Of a stretch of DNA of 64,000 nucleotides, positions 57,117 through 64,000 are shown piece after piece (the stretch's first letter is position 1; every line of letters starts with the position of its first letter). The position numbers were made by a program, and so were the translations under genes. Under the pieces are notes generated by a model. The model saw nothing but the letters and a program-made list of their open reading frames with translations, was not told the origin of the DNA and made no database searches. The stretch covers positions 2,776,995 through 2,840,994 of the forward strand of contig NZ_CP021023.1 of assembly GCF_002117005.1 (NCBI RefSeq), written 5' to 3'. The stretch is from Sedimentisphaera salicampi. GTDB lineage: Bacteria > Planctomycetota > Phycisphaerae > Sedimentisphaerales > Sedimentisphaeraceae.

Positions 57117-57152
57117 AAAAAGGCCTCTGGGAGTATAATCTCGGGGCTTTTC
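57117..57152 (+). terminator. Possible terminator after relB-yafQ
   Basis: AAAAAGGCCTC can pair with GGGGCTTTT with mismatches, followed by CTT. A perfect GCTATT-C-AATAGC inverted repeat lies 40 bases upstream. Confidence 0.4.
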
Positions 57153-57212
57153 TTATGAATATTATGTATTATTTTTCTTGGCAGCAATAGCTGCATAAGG
57201 CAGGGTATATCA

Positions 57213-59486
57213 ATGCATCACAAAAAGCTTCTGTGCGACATAGGCGAATTGAACCACCTGTTCAGGGACAGCGTGAGTGTGCAGAATTTCCTTCAGAAGA
57301 TAGTAAGTCTTGTGCAGAAGCACCTCCAAACCGACGTATGCTCCATCTATTTGTATGATGATGCAGAGAAGGTGCTCACCCTCAAAGCTACTGTGGGGCT
57401 CAAGGAAAGCTCTATAAACTCCGTTAAGCTCTCTCTGGGCGAGGGGATTGCCGGCAAGGCCCTGGAGCAAAAGGAGCTTATAAACGTATCAAAGGCCTCA
57501 GAGCACCCTGATTTTCGTTCATTTGAGGGGATAAACGAAGAGTTCTTCGACTGCTTTCTCGCAGTTCCAGTGCTCAGGGGCATAGAGCGGATCGGTGTTT
57601 TAACCCTGCAGAGAAAGCCCGACTGCATATTCGACGAGGCAGACCAGATCGCCTGCACAGCTGTTGCATCACAGATTGGAAATATGATTGAAAATGCCCG
57701 CTTCCTTATGGCAATGGACAGCGGAGCAGACAGCAGCCTGAATTCTGTGGAGGCCGCCCCGAGGCTTGAAGATTCCGGCAAACAGCATTTCATAAAGGGA
57801 AAATCTGCATCCAAGGGGCTTGCCAGGTCTAAGTCTAAGCTTATTGACAAGAAAAGAAGCTTTAAGAGCCTCAAAACCAAAGACTATGCTAAGAATTTTA
57901 CCGTTGATGATTTTCGTCAGGCCATTCAGGCCACAAGTCAGCAGCTTGAAACGCTTCAGAAAAAGGTTGAAGACAGGCTCGATGATGCGGCCTCTCTGAT
58001 TTTCTCCTCGCATCTTTTAATCCTGAAAGACAAGTCTTTTATAAGCAAGGTTGAAAGGCTGATAAGCGAGGACGGCCAAAACGCTCCGGAAGCGGTTGTC
58101 GAGGTATCAAAAAGCTATATCGAAATATTCTCCGGCTCAGAGAACATCTTCATTCGCGAGAAGGCAAATGATGTGGAGGATATAGCTCTTCGCATTATAG
58201 ACAATATGCTCAGTGATTCGGAGTATGAGAGCAATCTGAGCGGTCGTATCGTTATAGCGAGGGATCTTTTCCCCTCCGATCTTCTTCGTCTCAGCGGCGA
58301 GAATGCTGCCGGCGTGGTGCTGGTGAGCGGGGGGGTTACAAGCCATCTTTCGATCCTCGCCAATTCGCTTGGTATGCCGGTGGTTATCGCAAATCGCTCA
58401 GAACTTACCGAACTTCCCGACGGAACCGACATCCTCCTTGATGCTGATGCGGGGAATCTCTACGTAAACCCTGATAAGGAAGTGCTGGAGGAGTTTAATA
58501 AGAGCATCTCTGCGAGAAAGGCTGTAGAAGAGGGCAGGATAGACCTCGGACGCGGGGCTGAAACCCTCGACGGCAAGAGGATCAACCTCTACGCAAACAT
58601 AAACCTGCTCAGCGATGTTAAGCTTGCAGCAAAGATGAACTGTGCGGGGGTAGGTCTGTACAGAACTGAATTCCCGTTCATCGTCCGCAGCAGCTTCCCC
58701 ACAGAGCAGGAGCAGTTCGTGGTTTACAAAAAGCTCGTTGACCAGATGAAGGGAAGGCAGGTAACATTCAGAACGCTTGATGTTGGGGGCGATAAGATGC
58801 TTTCCTACTACCACGATGCAGCGGAGAAAAATCCTGCAATCGGGCTTAGAAGCATTCGCTTTTCTCTCAGAGAGAAGGATATATTTATTCAGCAGATCAG
58901 GGCTATCCTCCGCGCAGGGGCGAGAGCTGATGTCGGGATTATGTTTCCGATGATAAGTTCGCTGGATGAGTTTGATATGTCCCGCAGTATTGTGAATGAA
59001 TGCAGGGAAAAGCTGGAGGCTGAGGGGCTGGAGCATAATCCAAACCCGAAGGTTGGGATAATGGTTGAGCTTCCAAGTGTTGTTGAGCAGATTGATGAAT
59101 TTGCCCAAGAGGCAGACTTCTTCTCCATCGGAACTAATGATTTCGTGCAGTTTATGCTCGGAGTTGACAGGACAAATGAGATGGTGGAAAATTTCTACAT
59201 CCCGCATCACCCATCTGTTCTCAGGGCATTGAAGAGGATTATCGATGCCTGCCGCAGGGCGGATAAGCCTGTGAGCATTTGCGGGATGATGGCCGCAGAA
59301 CCAACCCTGACGGCGTTTCTGGTGGGCATAGGTCTTACTGATATGAGCGTAACGCCGGCTTCCCTCCCGCCGCTCAAACGCAGGATAGCCCAGCTCGACA
59401 GCGAAAAGTGCAGAAAATTTGCAGAAGAAATTCTGAGCAAATCAAGGGCAAGCGAAATAGACAAAATGCTTGAGAAAGGAATATGA
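57213..59486 (+). CDS. ptsP: GAF-domain PEP-protein phosphotransferase (EI-Ntr type)
   Basis: 757 residues. An N-terminal GAF domain (about 15-165), then enzyme I with the phospho-histidine H378 in GGVTSHLSILANSLGMPVVIA and the PEP-binding barrel (GVGLYRTEFPFI; FRTLDVGGDKMLSYY; GIMVELPSVV; SIGTNDFVQFMLGVDRTN; SICGMMAAEP with the catalytic Cys). It takes phosphate from PEP for a phosphocarrier cascade. No HPr or EIIA gene is adjacent. Its GAF domain could sense a small molecule. Confidence 0.92.
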   Translation: MHHKKLLCDIGELNHLFRDSVSVQNFLQKIVSLVQKHLQTDVCSIYLYDDAEKVLTLKATVGLKESSINSVKLSLGEGIAGKALEQKELINVSKASEHPDFRSFEGINEEFFDCFLAVPVLRGIERIGVLTLQRKPDCIFDEADQIACTAVASQIGNMIENARFLMAMDSGADSSLNSVEAAPRLEDSGKQHFIKGKSASKGLARSKSKLIDKKRSFKSLKTKDYAKNFTVDDFRQAIQATSQQLETLQKKVEDRLDDAASLIFSSHLLILKDKSFISKVERLISEDGQNAPEAVVEVSKSYIEIFSGSENIFIREKANDVEDIALRIIDNMLSDSEYESNLSGRIVIARDLFPSDLLRLSGENAAGVVLVSGGVTSHLSILANSLGMPVVIANRSELTELPDGTDILLDADAGNLYVNPDKEVLEEFNKSISARKAVEEGRIDLGRGAETLDGKRINLYANINLLSDVKLAAKMNCAGVGLYRTEFPFIVRSSFPTEQEQFVVYKKLVDQMKGRQVTFRTLDVGGDKMLSYYHDAAEKNPAIGLRSIRFSLREKDIFIQQIRAILRAGARADVGIMFPMISSLDEFDMSRSIVNECREKLEAEGLEHNPNPKVGIMVELPSVVEQIDEFAQEADFFSIGTNDFVQFMLGVDRTNEMVENFYIPHHPSVLRALKRIIDACRRADKPVSICGMMAAEPTLTAFLVGIGLTDMSVTPASLPPLKRRIAQLDSEKCRKFAEEILSKSRASEIDKMLEKGI

Positions 59487-59490
59487 TTTA

Positions 59491-60468
59491 ATGCCCCACG
59501 AGTTTATAAAAGAACTGAAACCAGGCCGAACCCTGAACGACATCTTCATGGTTACCCAGCCTGTGCTTCGAAATACATCGAGAGGCGATTTATACATAGC
59601 GATGTTTCTCTCCGATAAAACCGGAAAGGTAAACTGCAGGATGTGGAACGCATCTGAGGAAACTTACAACTCCCTGCCTAAAGAGGGTTTTATCCGAGTT
59701 AACGGTAAAACAGAGCTCTACAAGGATGCCCTGCAGATAGTTGTTAACAGGGTGGAGGTGATCGATGCCTCTGAGGTGAACGTTGCAGATTTTCTCCCTG
59801 CCACGGAGAAAGATATCGATAAAATGTTTAATGAGGTATGCGAGATTATCTCGAGGATTAAAGAGCCTTATTTGAAGGCTTTGATGGATGAGTATCTCGC
59901 AGATGAGCAGCTTATGGACAATTTCCGCAAGGCCCCTGCGGCTGTGAAGATGCACCACGCCTATCTCGGCGGACTGCTGGAGCATACAAATAATATGCTC
60001 AAATCTGCTGTAGGGATTCTTCCCTATTATCCGCAGGTGCAGGGCGAGCTGGTAGTGGCGGGGATATTCCTGCACGACTTAGCCAAAACAGAGGAGCTCA
60101 GGTACGCCCTCGGATTCGGCTATACAAATACCGGACAGCTTGTCGGGCATATTGTGCAGTCTGCTATATGGCTCGATCAGAAAGCAGACGTGCTGCTCGA
60201 GAAGGGCGTTGAGCCGGATAAGGAAATTGTTGACAGCCTGATGCACATCCTTTTATCGCATCACGGAAAATACGAATTCGGATCGCCTAAGCTGCCCTCA
60301 ACTCTTGAAGCGCTTATGGTGAGCTATCTGGACGATTTAGACGCCAAGCTGAACTTTGCCAACGATGCTATCCAAAACGAACAAACCCCGGACGACTGGA
60401 CCACATGGAAATCATTCAATATGTCTGCGGGTACTAAATTCTACAAGAAAAAGGCCATTGGAAAGTGA
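59491..60468 (+). CDS. YhaM-like 3'-5' exoribonuclease (OB and HD domains)
   Basis: About 325 residues. An OB-fold nucleic acid-binding domain (LYIAMFLSDKTGKVNCRMWNASEETY ... NGKTELYKDALQIVVNRVEVID) is followed by an HD phosphohydrolase domain (KMHHAYLGGLLEHTNNML; AGIFLHDLAKTEEL; ILLSHHGKYEFGSPKLP). Same layout as Bacillus YhaM. ATG at 59491 follows the ptsP stop by four bases with a GAAAGGA site; the longer TTG frame overlaps ptsP. Its end overlaps the peptidase gene GTG (GTGA). Confidence 0.85.
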   Translation: MPHEFIKELKPGRTLNDIFMVTQPVLRNTSRGDLYIAMFLSDKTGKVNCRMWNASEETYNSLPKEGFIRVNGKTELYKDALQIVVNRVEVIDASEVNVADFLPATEKDIDKMFNEVCEIISRIKEPYLKALMDEYLADEQLMDNFRKAPAAVKMHHAYLGGLLEHTNNMLKSAVGILPYYPQVQGELVVAGIFLHDLAKTEELRYALGFGYTNTGQLVGHIVQSAIWLDQKADVLLEKGVEPDKEIVDSLMHILLSHHGKYEFGSPKLPSTLEALMVSYLDDLDAKLNFANDAIQNEQTPDDWTTWKSFNMSAGTKFYKKKAIGK

Positions 60469-62198
60469 GCAGAAGAATGCCTGATTTCAGCAAACTCGGT
60501 TTGTATCGAAAAAGGGAATTTATACCAAACAGCCCTGATTTTTCAAGCAAAGAAGAAACTGAAAATCTATTCAAAAAGCTCCTTGACTATCCCGCCGAAA
60601 GCGGGGAGGATGTTTGGGGGTTTCTGCGGTTTAAGGCAGAGCTGTTCAGCGCTTTGGATCAATACGGCTCAAAGCTGCATATCAAGCTCACCTGCGATAC
60701 AAGCGATAAGGAAGTGGAAAAGCTTTACAGGCATTTCACAACTGCAATCCGCCCGCTCGTGATAGCCTTCAGCAATGAGATAGACAAAAAAACGAGCAGA
60801 CTGCTGAAACAGTACCCGCTTGATAAACGCGCATCTGAAGTTCTCAGCAGGGCTTTGGAAACAGATTTGCAGATATACACCGAGAAGAATGTTCCTCTTT
60901 TTACAGAGGAGTCTCTTCTTGTGCAGAAGTACGAAAAGCTCGCAGGCTCGCAGCTTGTGGAGTTTGGAGGAAAGCAGCAAACCTTCCAGCAGATGGCTAA
61001 ATATCAGCTCAGGCCTGAGAGGAATATTCGGGAGTCTGCTTGGAGGGCCTGCGCGGGCAAGAGATTTACAGACAGGCAAAGCTTCGAATCGCTCTTTGCG
61101 GAGATGGTTGAACTTCGCTCGAAAATTGCAGAAAACGCCGGCTTTTCAAATTATCTTGAATACGTGTTTCAGCAGAAGCACCGCTTTGATTACACCCCCG
61201 AAAACTGCAAAGAATTCCACGAGGCAGTTGAAGAGGTGGTGGTTCCGGCTCTTTCGGAGATTTATGAGGACAGAAAGCTTCGGCTCGGAGTGGATAATCT
61301 CCGCCCGTGGGATCTTGCAGCAGATCCGGAGGGCAATCCGCCCCTGAGGCCTTTCGAGAACACAGAAGAGCTTCTCTCGAAGGTTTCCAGCGTGTTCCAT
61401 CAGCTTGACGGCAGGCTCGCAGGGATATTTGATATGATGCGAATGGAAAACCTGTTCGACCTTGAAAGCAGAAAGAACAAGGCCCCGGGAGGGTATCAGT
61501 CAACTCTGTTCGATTCGGGAGTACCGTTTATATTTGCCAATCTTGTGGGCGTGAATGATGATCTGCGGATAATCTTCCACGAAAGCGGACATGCATTTCA
61601 TACATTCGCCTGCCGAGACGAGCAGATCTTCGAATACCGCCACGCGCCGATGGAATTCTGCGAGGTTGCTTCGATGAGTATGGAGCTGCTGGTAATGCCG
61701 CATCTTTCATTGATTTACGAAAACCCGCAGGAGCGAAGCAGGGCAGAGCGGGTTCAGCTCGAGAAAACCCTCCAGATCCTTGCAAGCGTTGCGATGGTGG
61801 ATGCCTTCCAGCACAAAATTTACGAACAGCGAATCACCGATCCCGAGGAGCTTGCTGAGATTTGGCTCGATTTGAACAAAAGATTCCGTCCAGCTCCGCT
61901 GGATATTTCCTGCTGTGAGCAGCTTGTTGCGAGGCAGTGGCAGAGGATTCTGCACTTCTTCAAGGTGCCGCTGTATTATATCGAATACGGGATCGCCCAG
62001 CTCGGAGCTCTTGGAATATGGCAAAACAGCTTTCAGGACACCGAAAAAGCCCTCTCACACTACTGGAATGCCCTCAGCCTTGGCGGATCCAGGCCTTTGC
62101 CCGAGCTCTTTGAAACAGCAGGGGTGAGGTTTGATATGTCCAGAGATCATATAGCTCCGCTGGTGGAGACAGTGCGAAAAGAGCTATGGAAGAGCTAA
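60465..62198 (+). CDS. M3 family oligoendopeptidase F
   Basis: A 577-residue zinc metallopeptidase with HESGH (H372 onwards, IIFHESGHAFHTFACRDEQ) and the downstream ligand segment APMEFCEVASMSMELL. It cleaves oligopeptides in the cytoplasm. GTG at 60465 overlaps the upstream stop as GTGA; an ATG four codons later is equally possible. It converges on the rhomboid gene with 46 bases between. Confidence 0.9.
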   Translation: MSRRMPDFSKLGLYRKREFIPNSPDFSSKEETENLFKKLLDYPAESGEDVWGFLRFKAELFSALDQYGSKLHIKLTCDTSDKEVEKLYRHFTTAIRPLVIAFSNEIDKKTSRLLKQYPLDKRASEVLSRALETDLQIYTEKNVPLFTEESLLVQKYEKLAGSQLVEFGGKQQTFQQMAKYQLRPERNIRESAWRACAGKRFTDRQSFESLFAEMVELRSKIAENAGFSNYLEYVFQQKHRFDYTPENCKEFHEAVEEVVVPALSEIYEDRKLRLGVDNLRPWDLAADPEGNPPLRPFENTEELLSKVSSVFHQLDGRLAGIFDMMRMENLFDLESRKNKAPGGYQSTLFDSGVPFIFANLVGVNDDLRIIFHESGHAFHTFACRDEQIFEYRHAPMEFCEVASMSMELLVMPHLSLIYENPQERSRAERVQLEKTLQILASVAMVDAFQHKIYEQRITDPEELAEIWLDLNKRFRPAPLDISCCEQLVARQWQRILHFFKVPLYYIEYGIAQLGALGIWQNSFQDTEKALSHYWNALSLGGSRPLPELFETAGVRFDMSRDHIAPLVETVRKELWKS

Positions 62199-62244
62199 CC
62201 GCTTCCGTTTTCTGTTTTTAAGGCCTGCCGAGAGGCCGGGCTTA

Positions 62245-63102
62245 CTAATGTCTGTTTTTTTCACGCTCTTTTTTTGTGGCGTTTTTGAGGATATTCCGCT
62301 CCCTCTGAGACAGCTTATGAATCCCTTCCTCGTGTATCTTCTTGAGGATCCTGTCAATCTCGGCCTGAGTAACCGTATTTGGGTGTTCCGGGTGCGAGTG
62401 GAAGGGCTTATGCGAGGAAAATTCCTTCGTGCTCGATCTTACAAACTGCCCGAATCTGGTTCGCCTTATCTTCGGCCACCAGCAGTAAAGTGCGCCAGCG
62501 AGCATACCGCCAAGGTGAGCTGCATCTCCGCCTGCGTTCTGTCCGCCTGATAAAACGTTCAGACCATACATTATCGTAATTACTATAGCCGCCATCCTTA
62601 TCGGTACGGGGAAAACGAATATAAACACAACAAACTGCGGGGATAGTATTGCAGCAGCAGCAAGCAGGCCCAGCACGCCTCCGGATGCGCCCACAAGGAC
62701 GCCAGGGCCGATAATCCCTGCCATCTTAAACAGGAAGAAAAATATCCCTCCCACGACTCCGCAGGTGAGATAAAAGGCGAGAAACCGCTGGGAGCCCCAT
62801 TTGCTCTCGAAATGCGTGCCGAGGAAATAAAGACCGATCATATTCATCAGTATATGGCCGACGCTTGCGTGCATAAACTGAAACGTTGCAAACCGCCAGA
62901 GCTCAAGCGATCTGGTGAGCGGCTCGTTTATCAGCGCGCAGAGCATACTGATCTGCCCGCCCATTAGCTGGTCTGCTGCGAAAGCCGCAATGTTTGCAAT
63001 CAGCAGTATCTTCACTATCGGCGTAATCGAGGGAAAGCCTGTCGGGCTTGAATGCCTCGGCCGGTAATTGTATTGCACGTAATCTCTATCGTATAAGCCC
63101 AT
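62245..63102 (-). CDS. Rhomboid family intramembrane serine protease
   Basis: 285 residues with six helices. The catalytic serine is in GASGGVLGLLAAA and the histidine in AHLGGMLAGALYCWW; the N-terminal HILMNMIGLYFLGTHFE matches the HxxxN helix. The C-terminus (EIDRILKKIHEEGIHKLSQRERNILKNA) is a helical tail like DUF6576-type tails of such proteins. It overlaps the lgt stop by 17 bases. Confidence 0.93.
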   Translation of the reverse strand: MGLYDRDYVQYNYRPRHSSPTGFPSITPIVKILLIANIAAFAADQLMGGQISMLCALINEPLTRSLELWRFATFQFMHASVGHILMNMIGLYFLGTHFESKWGSQRFLAFYLTCGVVGGIFFFLFKMAGIIGPGVLVGASGGVLGLLAAAAILSPQFVVFIFVFPVPIRMAAIVITIMYGLNVLSGGQNAGGDAAHLGGMLAGALYCWWPKIRRTRFGQFVRSSTKEFSSHKPFHSHPEHPNTVTQAEIDRILKKIHEEGIHKLSQRERNILKNATKKEREKNRH

Positions 63103-64000
63103 TAGCTTTATTCCTTTTCGTGTAGTAGATCAGTCCCGCAACCCCGGCGGCGAACAGCCCGATGCTGATAAGCTGTGAGATCGTCAGCATACCAACTTCG
63201 TATGGGTTGTCGTCTCTGAGAGACTCCACCAGAAAGCGGGATATTGAATACAGTATAAAAACAAGGCTGAACGTGCAGCCTTTGCATCTCATTTTATCAT
63301 TATTTTCTCTGCCTGAGCCGTATCGTCGCCAGAAGATAAAGGCCAGCAGGCAGTTAACAGCATTTGCAGCGCTTGAATAAAGCTGGGTAGGGTGTACGGG
63401 CTTTGCCTGATAAGGCCCGCCTCTGCTGACCAGCTTTCTCTCTGCCTCAGTAAGCATATCTTTTGGCTTTAGAGGGTATTTTTCTTTGTTTTCCTCGCCT
63501 GCCGGCACCCATCCCTTCTGCGTGTTAAGCCCGTAAAAGTTGGCCGGCAGATCAATATACGGTTCTTCTCTTTCTCTAAGAGGGTCTGGATGGGCCTGAG
63601 CGTTGTAAACTATAGACCCATACGGGAAAACCACACCCACAGGCAGCTCTGTAACCTGCCCGTAGCAGCAGCCGTTCAGGAAGCAGCCTATCCGGCCGAT
63701 CGCTATCCCTATAAGCAGAGCCACGGACAGTATATCAAGGCTTGTGAGCATATCGCATTTTTTCTTCCAGAGGTAGTACAGAATAAATGCAATCGCCAGT
63801 ATTACTCCGCCGAGCAGTTCGAGCCCGCCGTTCCATACTGCGAATATCTCCATAAACCCTTCTTCATACACCCTGTAGTGCAAGACATACATTGCCCTTG
63901 CACCGATAATCCCAGCTATCAGCGAGTACATTCCTGCATTTATGAGCGTTTCCGCATTCGCCCCTCTGCCCGTCTTGGCACACATCTTCCTGATCAGCCA
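63086..64000 (-). CDS. lgt: Prolipoprotein diacylglyceryl transferase, 5' partial
   Basis: At least 304 residues; the frame stays open to the window edge (WLIRK before the internal ATG at 63985), so the true start lies beyond 64,000. The Lgt signature appears as GRIGCFLNGCCYG, a variant of GRxGNFxNxExxG, and HPTQLYSS is the second conserved block. Between them is a soluble insertion of about 65 residues. It attaches diacylglycerol to lipobox cysteines, the step needed for the lipoproteins at 14838 and 17954. Confidence 0.92.
   Translation of the reverse strand, partial: WLIRKMCAKTGRGANAETLINAGMYSLIAGIIGARAMYVLHYRVYEEGFMEIFAVWNGGLELLGGVILAIAFILYYLWKKKCDMLTSLDILSVALLIGIAIGRIGCFLNGCCYGQVTELPVGVVFPYGSIVYNAQAHPDPLREREEPYIDLPANFYGLNTQKGWVPAGEENKEKYPLKPKDMLTEAERKLVSRGGPYQAKPVHPTQLYSSAANAVNCLLAFIFWRRYGSGRENNDKMRCKGCTFSLVFILYSISRFLVESLRDDNPYEVGMLTISQLISIGLFAAGVAGLIYYTKRNKANGLIR

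Noticed and set aside
62222-62237. Terminator between the peptidase and rhomboid genes
   Set aside because: GGCCT-N6-AGGCC can pair but neither side is followed by a clear T-run in the right strand direction.

Overview
The window looks like a chromosomal segment of a Planctomycetota bacterium, most likely class Phycisphaerae (Sedimentisphaerales-like). This is inferred from PEP-CTERM proteins, dockerin-type EF-hand tails on secreted proteins, a MacB-type exporter, a secreted GH2 beta-galactosidase, an S55 peptidase, and the general character of the housekeeping proteins. No rRNA is present to confirm it.

Region 1 (1-9,480) is accessory DNA: a GxxExxY protein, three tandem mosaic PEP-CTERM paralogues, many dispersed intergenic repeats, an IS110-family element, tRNA-Arg(UCU), and next to that tRNA a small replication module (primase-helicase, winged-helix replication protein with 57-bp DNA repeats inside its gene, and a double helix-turn-helix regulator) that looks like the remnant of an integrated element. 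The IS110 element sits inside one of the dispersed repeats. Its upstream non-coding region can be folded and paired by hand with both its own ends and its target, as expected of a bridge RNA. This is the most exciting signal in the window.

Region 2 (9,487-25,460) holds a TPR protein, glyA, a dimeric dUTPase-like protein, an oxidoreductase, scpA, a lipoprotein, a DUF362 protein, a four-gene export operon (secretin, lipoprotein membrane-fusion protein, MacB-type ATPase and permease), an ATP-grasp enzyme, a zinc-ribbon protein, and lemA-htpX split by a higBA toxin-antitoxin pair.

Region 3 (25,540-43,250) holds holA, a reverse-strand operon (S55 peptidase, beta-propeller protein, class I fumarase alpha subunit), an RluD-type pseudouridine synthase, yacG, a thioesterase, a propeller-dockerin protein, rpsO-pnp, and an orphan peptide-binding protein.

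Region 4 (43,376-64,000) holds tRNA-Thr(UGU), argB-argD-argF, rsmD, a CCA/poly(A) polymerase, a classical PEP-CTERM protein, an inositol monophosphatase, a signal peptidase I with a zinc-ribbon insertion, a degenerate subtilase with dockerin, secreted beta-galactosidase, a relB-yafQ type toxin-antitoxin pair, a GAF-containing PTS enzyme I, a YhaM-like OB-HD protein, oligoendopeptidase F, a rhomboid protease, and lgt, which runs off the window edge. All functional calls come from reading the sequence by eye. No database search was run.
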